In this document: positions 1-6,497 of the stretch, piece after piece
Layout: each line of letters opens with the position of its first letter
How positions within the stretch are numbered: the stretch's first letter is position 1
Assembly (NCBI GenBank): GCA_020345805.1
Contig: CP070772.1
Coordinates: forward strand, 1,472,613 to 1,521,209
Direction: 5' to 3'
Length of the DNA: 48,597 bases
Source: Phycisphaerales bacterium
Lineage (GTDB): Bacteria > Planctomycetota > Phycisphaerae > Phycisphaerales > SM1A02
Notes under the pieces: model-generated
Databases searched by the model: none
What the model was told of the DNA's origin: nothing
Seen by the model: the letters and a program-made list of their open reading frames with translations, nothing else
Translations under genes and position numbers: made by a program

Positions 1-2516
1 ATCAGGATGTTCAGGCTCGGGCCAGAGGTGTCCTTGAACGGATCGCCGACGGTGTCGCCGACGACGCCGGCCTTGTGGGCGTCGCTGCCCTTGCCGCCGT
101 GGTGACCGACCTCGATCCACTTCTTGGCGTTATCCCAGGCCCCGCCGGCGTTGGCCATGAAGATCGCCACCGCGAAACCGCTGGTCAGTCCGCCGGCGAG
201 CAGACCCATCACGCCGCCCACGCCCAGGATCAGCCCCACCACCACGGGAACGATGATCGCCAGCAGCGAAGGGATGATCATCTCCTTCTGAGCCCCGGCG
301 GTGGAGATGGACACGCAGGAGGCGTAGTCCGGGTACTGGTGGCCCTCGACATCGACCTTGGTCGGCCAGCGGGTGGGGTCGGCGATGTCCTCCTCGCTCA
401 TTCCCTGCTTCCTGAAGGCCTCGCGCATGACGCCGAACTGCCGGCGGGCTTCGTTCATCATGTGGAAGGCCGCCCTCCCCACCGCGTTCATGGTGAAGGA
501 GCAGAACACGAACGCCAGGAGCACGCCGAGGAAGATCCCGCCCAGCACCTTCGGGTTCATCAATGTCACGTCATAGAACGTGAGAACCTGCCTGATGTCG
601 GCGCGATCGGCCGGGGCGATACCGAAGCCCACCTGCTCCCCGTCGATCAGCGCGGTTGCGTGGTACAGATTCTCTTCGGGATCGAGTTCACCGTCGAACG
701 CGACAATGTCGCCACTACCAAGGCCATCCTCGACCTTGCCGGTTACGGCGTCGCTGCCCATCAGCATCCCGCCGAACACGGGAATCTCCATTCTGAGCTC
801 GCCGCGATCGCGGAACTCGGATTCCACGCGCTCCACCACGGTGAAGCGCCCGTGATCCCGGTACTGGGCGACGAACCGGGCATTGGACGCATCGCCGGCG
901 AGAAGGTCGCCACGGTTCACGCCCGTGGTCAGTTGGGTGTTGAGGTTGGTCTGGACCACGGAGATGTAGGCTGCGAGCAGGGCCAGGGCGGTGAGGGCGG
1001 CCGAGCCGATGGCAAAACCCTTGCCGGTGGCGGCGGTGGTGTTGCCCAGCGCGTCGAGCATGTCGGTGCGCTCGCGGACGAACGGCGGCTGGCCGGTCAT
1101 CTCGGCGTTGCCGCCGGCGTTGTCGGCGATGGGGCCGTAAGCGTCGGTGGCCAGGGTGATGCCCAGAGTGGAGAGCATGCCCACCGCGGCGATGCCCACG
1201 CCGTACAAGCCGAGCAGGAAGTGCTCGCCCCCGCCGGCAAAGGAGAACGCAAGGATGATGGCGATCACGATGGTGGCAATCGGAACCCAGGTGGACAGCA
1301 TCCCCACCGCAATGCCCGCAATGATCACCGTGGCCGGTCCGGTGTTGGCCTGCTCGGCGATGGCCTGGGTGGGCTTGTGCTCGTAGCTGGTGTAGTACTC
1401 GGTTGCGAAGGCGATGATGAGCCCCGCCAGCAGGCCGGTGACGATCGAGCCCCAGATGCCGATCCAGTTCACTGATTCCACGTCCCTGAGCAGGATCCAG
1501 AACAGGCCGAGAGCAACGATCGCCAGCAGGGCTGAGGCCGACCAGACGCCCATGTGCAGGCTCTTCAGAAGCTGGCTGAAGCTCGCCCCTTCCTTGGTGC
1601 GGACCACGAATACCCCGATCAGGGAGCAGATGATCCCCAGTCCGGCCAGGGCGATGGGGGCGACCGCCAGCTTGACCGCGATCACCCCGGCGCCGGCGAG
1701 GCCCATCGCGGCGGCGGCGCCGAGGGCCATGGTGGCCAGGATCGAGCCGTAGTAGGACTCGTAGAGGTCCGCGCCCATGCCGGCCACATCACCGACGTTG
1801 TCGCCCACGTTGTCGGCGATGGTGGCGGGGTTGCGGGGATCGTCCTCGGGCACTCCCGCCTCGACCTTGCCCACCAGGTCCGCTCCGACGTCGGCGGCCT
1901 TGGTGTAGATCCCGCCACCCACGCGGGCGAACAGTGCCTGGGTCGATGCGCCCATGCCGTAGGTGAGCATGATGGTGGTGATCCCGACCAGTTCCATGTC
2001 AGTGCCGAAGACGGCGTTCCAGAGGAAGAACCACACGGAGACGTCCAAGAGGGCGAAGCCGACCACGACCAGACCCATGACCGCCCCGGAGCGGAAGGCT
2101 ACTTTCAAACCATCGTTGAGCGATTGTTTGGCGGCGAAGGTGGTGCGGGCGGAGGCGTTGGTGGCCATCTTCATGCCGAACCAGCCGCACAGACCGGAGA
2201 AGAGGCCGGCGATCGGCACCCCCAGCGCCGTCCACATCGGCTGGATCTTCGCCGCACCCAGCCCCAAGAGAACAAGAACAAGTATGCAGAAGACGAAGAA
2301 GACGACCCGGTACTGCCGCCTGAGATAAGCCATCGCGCCGTCGCGGACGGCTTGGGCGATCTCCACCATCATCTCCTCGCCCTCAGATTTGGCCATCACT
2401 CCGCGACTGAAGGAGAAGGCCATGAACAGAGCGATCAGGGCTCCGACGGGACCAAAGAAGTACGGCCAAGCGTCTTGCACGACCTGGGAGATATCTGCGA
2501 GCGTAAGGGCGTTCAT
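1..2516 (-). CDS. hppA: K+-dependent-type membrane pyrophosphatase (H+ or Na+ pump), 3' end cut by window edge
   Basis: This integral membrane enzyme hydrolyses pyrophosphate and pumps H+ and/or Na+ across the cytoplasmic membrane. The frame read from ATG 2516 shows many hydrophobic helices, the family's substrate loop DVGADLVGKVE (from Asp209) and the later DNVGDNVGDVAGMGADLYES segment. It ends at the window edge in the conserved C-terminal KDTSGPSLNIL. The subfamily-deciding site reads GNTTAA (residues 491-496); Ala rather than Lys is the mark of K+-dependent enzymes, so Na+ pumping is possible but not provable from this alone. At least 838 residues are encoded before the edge, against roughly 670-780 in common homologues. 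The excess is an approximately 120-residue insertion (residues 522-645) between the helix after GNTTAA and the next helix. An SD-like GGAAAG lies 8 nt upstream of the ATG. Identification is firm; the last several dozen residues are missing. Confidence 0.97.
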   Translation of the reverse strand, partial: MNALTLADISQVVQDAWPYFFGPVGALIALFMAFSFSRGVMAKSEGEEMMVEIAQAVRDGAMAYLRRQYRVVFFVFCILVLVLLGLGAAKIQPMWTALGVPIAGLFSGLCGWFGMKMATNASARTTFAAKQSLNDGLKVAFRSGAVMGLVVVGFALLDVSVWFFLWNAVFGTDMELVGITTIMLTYGMGASTQALFARVGGGIYTKAADVGADLVGKVEAGVPEDDPRNPATIADNVGDNVGDVAGMGADLYESYYGSILATMALGAAAAMGLAGAGVIAVKLAVAPIALAGLGIICSLIGVFVVRTKEGASFSQLLKSLHMGVWSASALLAIVALGLFWILLRDVESVNWIGIWGSIVTGLLAGLIIAFATEYYTSYEHKPTQAIAEQANTGPATVIIAGIAVGMLSTWVPIATIVIAIILAFSFAGGGEHFLLGLYGVGIAAVGMLSTLGITLATDAYGPIADNAGGNAEMTGQPPFVRERTDMLDALGNTTAATGKGFAIGSAALTALALLAAYISVVQTNLNTQLTTGVNRGDLLAGDASNARFVAQYRDHGRFTVVERVESEFRDRGELRMEIPVFGGMLMGSDAVTGKVEDGLGSGDIVAFDGELDPEENLYHATALIDGEQVGFGIAPADRADIRQVLTFYDVTLMNPKVLGGIFLGVLLAFVFCSFTMNAVGRAAFHMMNEARRQFGVMREAFRKQGMSEEDIADPTRWPTKVDVEGHQYPDYASCVSISTAGAQKEMIIPSLLAIIVPVVVGLILGVGGVMGLLAGGLTSGFAVAIFMANAGGAWDNAKKWIEVGHHGGKGSDAHKAGVVGDTVGDPFKDTSGPSLNIL

Positions 2517-2570
2517 GGCAGACTTTCCTTTTCCGTCTCAGTTCGCAGGAATCGATCGGGCCTCAATCAA

Positions 2571-2584
2571 CGGTCCGAAGACCG
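2571..2584 (-). other. UUCG-tetraloop hairpin in the hppA leader
   Basis: On the minus strand the sequence CGGTC-TTCG-GACCG forms a 5-bp stem closed by a stable UUCG tetraloop, about 55 nt upstream of the hppA start codon. It has no T-run, so it is unlikely to be an intrinsic terminator for rpsU. It may stabilise or shape the hppA 5' leader. Confidence 0.35.
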
Positions 2585-2761
2585 GCCATCCACCACGACA
2601 GACCGGCCGCCAATTGGAATGCATCGGGCAACCCCGTCTCTTCAATTCGGTTTTGAGCAGAGAATGGGTCATCGGCATCAGCGGGGGAGCCTTCCAACCC
2701 AGGCCCCGACGGCGTGCCGCGACGCCGGGCTCGGCGAGGGTTCGCCGCAGCCCGGCTCGGG

Positions 2762-3013
2762 TCAGCGGGTGGGCCGCTGCTGCTGTCCGCGCGGACCACG
2801 ACCCACCGGCGTCCGCGGCGGCCTCGGTGACTGGACTCGAGCCAGACGCTGAGCCGCCTTGCGCTGCGCCCGACGCCGACGCTCAGACGGCTTCTCGAAG
2901 TACTGTTTTCGCTTGATGTCCTTGGTCAGTCCCTCTTTCTCGCAGAGCTTCTTGAACCGGCGAAGCATCTGCCCCACACTCTCGTTCTGACGGGACTTGA
3001 TACGTATTGCCAT
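2762..3013 (-). CDS. rpsU: Small ribosomal subunit protein bS21
   Basis: The 83-residue basic protein begins MAIRIKSRQNESVGQMLRRF, with the bS21 pattern of an N-terminal strand followed by Arg/Lys-rich helices and the KREYFEKPSERRRR-like core (here KRKQYFEKPSERRRRA). bS21 sits on the 30S platform near the anti-Shine-Dalgarno and helps initiation. The ATG at 3013 is preferred over an in-frame start 16 codons upstream because it has a clear SD (AGGAAGG, about 7 nt away) and matches the family N-terminus. The C-terminus is longer than in E. coli (70 aa in mature form) and ends in an Arg/Pro/Gly-rich tail, as is common in planctomycetes and other non-proteobacteria. It is divergent from the NYN RNase gene and upstream of hppA. 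Confidence 0.96.
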   Translation of the reverse strand: MAIRIKSRQNESVGQMLRRFKKLCEKEGLTKDIKRKQYFEKPSERRRRAQRKAAQRLARVQSPRPPRTPVGRGPRGQQQRPTR

Positions 3014-3049
3014 AAAACAGCACCTTCCTCTGACAGGGGCGAACGGATC

Positions 3050-3078
3050 ATTAGACTGCAAAGCCGGCGTGCTGGCAA
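3050..3078 (-). promoter_or_regulatory. Predicted sigma70-type promoter of rpsU
   Basis: On the minus strand TTGCCA (3078-3073) and TCTAAT (3055-3050) are separated by exactly 17 nt, each one mismatch from consensus. Transcription would start near 3043, giving a leader of about 30 nt that contains the rpsU SD. This is one of the best promoter matches in the window, judged by eye. Confidence 0.6.
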
Positions 3079-3196
3079 GCTCACGGCCTCGGCCTGCACC
3101 CCGACCTCACCCTAAGATCAAGAGGCCTATCCTTGGCTCGCAACCGACTCGCCGCCACAATCAAGCCGAAAAAAGGTCTGCCGACCATTCTCCGCC

Positions 3197-4141
3197 ATGC
3201 CCCTGATCATCGACACCTACAACGTTCTGCACGTCGTCGGCATCCTGCCTCCGGAGCTGGCCGGCATCGACGTGGCGGGTCTGGCGCACCTGATCGGAGC
3301 CAGCCGCTATAGGAATGAGAGTGCCATGCTGGTGTGCGACGGGGTGCCGTCGGGGCCGGCCCCCACCACCGGGACCGGAACCGTCACGATCCGTTACGCC
3401 GGGCCGGGCCGTCAGGCCGATGACCTGATCGCAGCCATGATCCGGCGAACCTCCGCTCCGCGGCGGCTGACGGTGGTTTCCTCAGATCGCCAGGTGCTCA
3501 GGGCGGCCGCCCGACGCAGATGCAAGACCGCCCGATCCGAGGAGTTTCTGCGGCGTCTGCTCGACGACTCAATCTCCCCCCGCCGTCGCGGGAAGAGGTC
3601 TGGACGAGAGACATCCGGCCCCCTCAGCCGATCGCAGGTCACACGCTGGGCGAACATCTTCGGTCTGGATGCCGACGCTCCGCCGCCTGAGGAGATGCAG
3701 CCGGCGGAGGAAGAACTGCAGTCGCTGCTGGAAAGGGAGCCCGATCGAAAGAATGCGCCAACAGAGAAGCCCGCAGAGCCGACGAGCGAAGACGAGGTCG
3801 CTCCGCCATTCGATGTGCTGCAGGGCGACAAGCCCCCACCGCCCGCTCCCACTCCGATCCTGCCCGGCCGGATCATCCGCGAAGCAAGCTCGCTTCTGAA
3901 CGAATCCGAAGCGCGATCAGAGCCTGGGCCGGCTGCAGGGGAGGGGGACGGGGGCTCGGAGTTCGGAGAAGCTCCCGATTCTGAAGGCGACGTATTTGCC
4001 GAATTCGGGGGAGGCAATTCCGGGGGCGGGGATCACGGCGGGCCGGTCCTGCCCCCTGAAATCATCCAGGAGGCCGAGCAACTCCTGGCGGAGTTGGAGG
4101 CCGGGACTCAAGAGCCACCCGGTTCCAACGAGAAGGCCTGA
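3197..4141 (+). CDS. YacP/Rae1-like NYN-domain ribonuclease with long acidic tail
   Basis: Residues 1-120 form a PIN-like NYN domain: the opening PLIIDTYNVLHV places Asp6 and Asn9, followed by Asp48 (VCDGVPS), Asp75/Asp76 (QADDLI) and Asp97 (VVSSDRQVL), the usual acidic metal-binding set. In Bacillus the homologue Rae1 (YacP) is a ribosome-associated mRNA endonuclease, so RNA cleavage is a reasonable role. Residues about 150-314 form a low-complexity extension rich in Pro, Glu and Gly, absent from short homologues. It holds two copies of a short helical motif (LPGRIIREASSLL near 222 and LPPEIIQEAEQLL near 285). No good SD precedes ATG 3197. Nuclease family assignment is good; the target is unknown. 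Confidence 0.8.
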   Translation: MPLIIDTYNVLHVVGILPPELAGIDVAGLAHLIGASRYRNESAMLVCDGVPSGPAPTTGTGTVTIRYAGPGRQADDLIAAMIRRTSAPRRLTVVSSDRQVLRAAARRRCKTARSEEFLRRLLDDSISPRRRGKRSGRETSGPLSRSQVTRWANIFGLDADAPPPEEMQPAEEELQSLLEREPDRKNAPTEKPAEPTSEDEVAPPFDVLQGDKPPPPAPTPILPGRIIREASSLLNESEARSEPGPAAGEGDGGSEFGEAPDSEGDVFAEFGGGNSGGGDHGGPVLPPEIIQEAEQLLAELEAGTQEPPGSNEKA

Positions 4142-4262
4142 GGTTCACGCCGATCCGATCTGGCGAGCCCGGAGGCAGGTTGGCTAGGATGAAAGGCCAA
4201 TGCCGCAGATCGGCGGCGGACGGATATCTGCCTTTGCCGGAACCTCTGGGATGGCTTGTCGA

Positions 4263-4817
4263 ATGAACACGACCTTCGCATGGCTCATTGCCGCGACGTC
4301 GGTGTCGGGAATCGCCGGATGCGAGCAACCGCCGCCGGATCCGCCGGATGCGACCGCCGCGCCGGGAGGTGCGGCCGAACAGGTGTCTCAATGGGAGCAG
4401 CAGGGCGAGACGACTCTGGTGGCGGTGCCGGAGGGTGAGGAGGATGCGGAATTGGCGGCGGCGATCGCCGAAGCCCGCTCCACTGCCGAGGAGGCCCGGC
4501 AGCGCTGGGCGGCCTCTCCCCCAGCTGAACGGGGCAAGTGGGCGGTCAAGTGGGCCGCGCCGACCCGCGACGGGCACCTGGAGCATGTCTGGGTGCAGCC
4601 GGAGCGCTGGTCCCCGTTCCGCATCGAGGGCCTTCTGCTGTCCTCGCCGCTGGGGGAACTGGAGTGCGGCAGGGGAGCCGGGGAGCTGGTGAGCCTGCCC
4701 GTGGAGGAGCTTTCCGACTGGATCCACCTGCCCGACGGCGACTTTCACGGGCGGCGTGAAGGGGGCTTCACCGTCCGCCTGCTGGAGAAGCGTTACGGGG
4801 TGCCGGAGGGGGATTAG
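4263..4817 (+). CDS. DUF2314-domain lipoprotein
   Basis: Starting at ATG 4263, the 184-residue product has a short hydrophobic signal ending in the lipobox SGIAGC, so Cys20 is probably lipidated. An upstream in-frame ATG (4200) would bury the signal behind 21 extra residues and is disfavoured. Residues 21-80 are a Pro/Ala/Glu-rich spacer. Residues about 60-180 match the DUF2314 (YegJ-like) pattern: AEEARQRW, VKWAAPTRDGHLEHVWVQ, a central FRIEGLLLSSP segment and SDWIHLPDG...GGFTVRLL. The biochemical function of DUF2314 is not established, and most relatives I know of are not lipoproteins. It follows the NYN RNase gene by about 120 nt on the same strand and is convergent with pdxH. Confidence 0.75.
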   Translation: MNTTFAWLIAATSVSGIAGCEQPPPDPPDATAAPGGAAEQVSQWEQQGETTLVAVPEGEEDAELAAAIAEARSTAEEARQRWAASPPAERGKWAVKWAAPTRDGHLEHVWVQPERWSPFRIEGLLLSSPLGELECGRGAGELVSLPVEELSDWIHLPDGDFHGRREGGFTVRLLEKRYGVPEGD

Positions 4818-4838
4818 GGTTCAATCGGCCGGTCAGAC

Positions 4839-5435
4839 TCACGGGAATAGCCGCTGGATGCTCCAGCCGCCGCTCCCGTCGGAGACATACAGGACGCGGT
4901 CGTGAAGGCGGAAGGGCCGCCCCAGCCAGAACTCCATTCGATCGAGGCTGACGCGGTAGCCGCCCCAGTGAGGCGGGCGGGGCACATCGCGGCCGTCGAA
5001 ACGCTTTTCGACCTCGGCGTAGGCGGCATCCAGAGCAGCCCGATCCTCGACCGGCTGGGACTGATCGCTGGCCCAGGCCCCGAGCTGGCTGGCCCGGGGG
5101 CGGGTGGCGAAATATGCGTCCGATTCCTCGTCCGAAACGAGACTGGCCTTCCCCTCCACCACCACCTGCCGGGTCAGCACGTCCCAGTGGAACACGAGGA
5201 CGCATTGAGGATCGGCCGCCAGCGCGAGTCCCTTGCGGCTGTTGCGGTTGGTGTAGAAGACGATTCCCCGCTCATCGAGGGCCTTGAGGAGCACCACGCG
5301 GGCTGAGAGCCCGCCCTGCGGCTCAACCGTGGCCAGGGTCATGGAGGTGGGATTGGGCAGTTCGGCCTCTTCGGCGAGGTCCAGCCAGGCCCGGAGAAGG
5401 GCGATGGGATCGGCAGGCGGGTTATCGAGATCCAT
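4839..5435 (-). CDS. pdxH: Pyridoxamine/pyridoxine 5'-phosphate oxidase
   Basis: PdxH is a cytoplasmic FMN enzyme that oxidises pyridoxamine or pyridoxine 5'-phosphate to pyridoxal 5'-phosphate. With ATG 5435 as start the protein has 198 residues and begins MDLDNPPADP, aligning with the LPADP start of the family's conserved region. Visible marks are the FMN-binding RVVLLK segment, the FYTNRNSRKG loop, SQLGAW(A)S, WGGYRV, the substrate-binding RLHDR and the terminal W-IQRLFP. The frame is open upstream to a TTG at 5489, which would add 18 residues without a clear SD; that longer start cannot be excluded. It is convergent with the DUF2314 gene, only 21 nt apart. Confidence 0.95.
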   Translation of the reverse strand: MDLDNPPADPIALLRAWLDLAEEAELPNPTSMTLATVEPQGGLSARVVLLKALDERGIVFYTNRNSRKGLALAADPQCVLVFHWDVLTRQVVVEGKASLVSDEESDAYFATRPRASQLGAWASDQSQPVEDRAALDAAYAEVEKRFDGRDVPRPPHWGGYRVSLDRMEFWLGRPFRLHDRVLYVSDGSGGWSIQRLFP

Positions 5436-5482
5436 TCCCTCAATCCATCCACAGGCGTCGATGGGTCTGATCGTCAAAAGGT

Positions 5483-5511
5483 CTGGCAAAACCGCAGATC
5501 AGACCGATAAT
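5483..5511 (+). promoter_or_regulatory. Weak candidate promoter for the 5652 gene
   Basis: CTGGCA (5483-5488) and GATAAT (5506-5511) are spaced by 17 nt in the divergent region between pdxH and the membrane-protein gene. The -10 match is good and the -35 match moderate. The implied leader of about 130 nt is long, so this is a low-confidence call. Confidence 0.25.
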
Positions 5512-5651
5512 ACTGAAACGAGGATGCCGGTATCATTGTCGCCGGATAAGAAGTGGATGTTAGGCCCGTGCCGACGGTTGGACCCGCTCCGGCAGGATCT
5601 CCGCCCGTGGTGCCGTCGGGGGATGGAAGAGGCCACAGGGAGGATCGGTTG

Positions 5652-6401
5652 ATGCACGAGAAGAGGAACTTCATCCTGATCCTGCTGCTGCTGGCGGCGG
5701 CGGCGTGGGCGTTCACCGCGTTCTTCGTGATGCCGCCGGACGTGTGGGGCGCGGTATGGCAGAAGCTCATTTCGGTGGTGGTGGTTCTGGGCCTGGGAGC
5801 GTGGCTGGTCTATGCCCTCAGGATCGAGGACAAGCTGCCCAATCATCTGGAGGAGAGAGTGGGCGGAGTGTACTACGGGGCCGACGGTCTCTGCTTCATG
5901 CCCACCATCCGGGTCGTGGACAACCAGGCCCAGCTTTCCGTCTATTACCAGAACCGCTACGAAAACCCCGCCCAGGCGATCGTGCACATTCGCCCGCCCG
6001 AGGACAGCTTCATCATCCGGCCCGGCCTGCACGACGTGCATTTCGCCTTCCGAGCCGGGGGCGGCGACTTCGGCGTCATCCACCAGCCGATCGCGGTCCC
6101 CGAGCATTTGCAGGGTGAAGTGATCGAAGTGCAGCTTGCCGCGGTCAGCTACTACCCCCGGAGCAAGGGAGCCCGCCTGCTCAAGCACGCCGGGATTCCC
6201 TGCGGGTCGCTTCTCGTGGATTGGGGCGGCTCGGCCTTCAAGACCGGCGTGCATGAAGTGTCCGGCGAAGTCCAGTTGGAGAACCCCATCACCCTCAGGC
6301 TCGCCATGCCCAAGAGCGTCAACTCTTTCGTCACCGATGCCGAAACCTGGAAGCAGGAATGCATCGCTTCGGGCAAGGAAACCAGCGCGGTGAGTGCCTG
6401 A
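5652..6401 (+). CDS. Membrane-anchored protein of unknown function
   Basis: I do not recognise this family. From ATG 5652 (SD GGGAGG upstream) the 249-residue product begins with a short polar MHEKRN and two closely spaced hydrophobic helices, roughly residues 7-28 and 35-56. A soluble region of about 190 residues rich in beta-strand-like segments follows. The frame continues upstream to 5553, but that part is polar, Pro-rich and lacks an SD. The layout suggests a small helical hairpin holding a single globular domain. It is convergent with the metalloprotease gene and probably monocistronic. Confidence 0.75.
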   Translation: MHEKRNFILILLLLAAAAWAFTAFFVMPPDVWGAVWQKLISVVVVLGLGAWLVYALRIEDKLPNHLEERVGGVYYGADGLCFMPTIRVVDNQAQLSVYYQNRYENPAQAIVHIRPPEDSFIIRPGLHDVHFAFRAGGGDFGVIHQPIAVPEHLQGEVIEVQLAAVSYYPRSKGARLLKHAGIPCGSLLVDWGGSAFKTGVHEVSGEVQLENPITLRLAMPKSVNSFVTDAETWKQECIASGKETSAVSA

Positions 6402-6440
6402 CGCGGAATCGACATTGCCGGATCCGAACGCAGACGAAAC

Positions 6441-6466
6441 AGGCGGGCCGCCGATGCGACCCGCCT
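6441..6466. terminator. Hairpin between convergent genes, possible bidirectional terminator
   Basis: AGGCGGG (6441-6447) pairs perfectly with CCCGCCT (6460-6466) across a 12-nt loop. It lies between the stop codons of two convergent genes (6401 and 6498). T-runs are weak on both sides, so termination efficiency is uncertain. Confidence 0.45.
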
Positions 6467-6497
6467 GATCTGTGCGCTGTCATTGTCCTGCCGTCGC

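Noticed and set aside
2563..2799. A 78-codon minus-strand frame between rpsU and hppA
   Set aside because: Overlaps the rpsU end, lacks an SD and looks like low-complexity shadow sequence.
75..2852. Two long plus-strand frames (466 and 432 codons) over the left end
   Set aside because: They are antisense to hppA, whose minus-strand frame carries all pyrophosphatase motifs.
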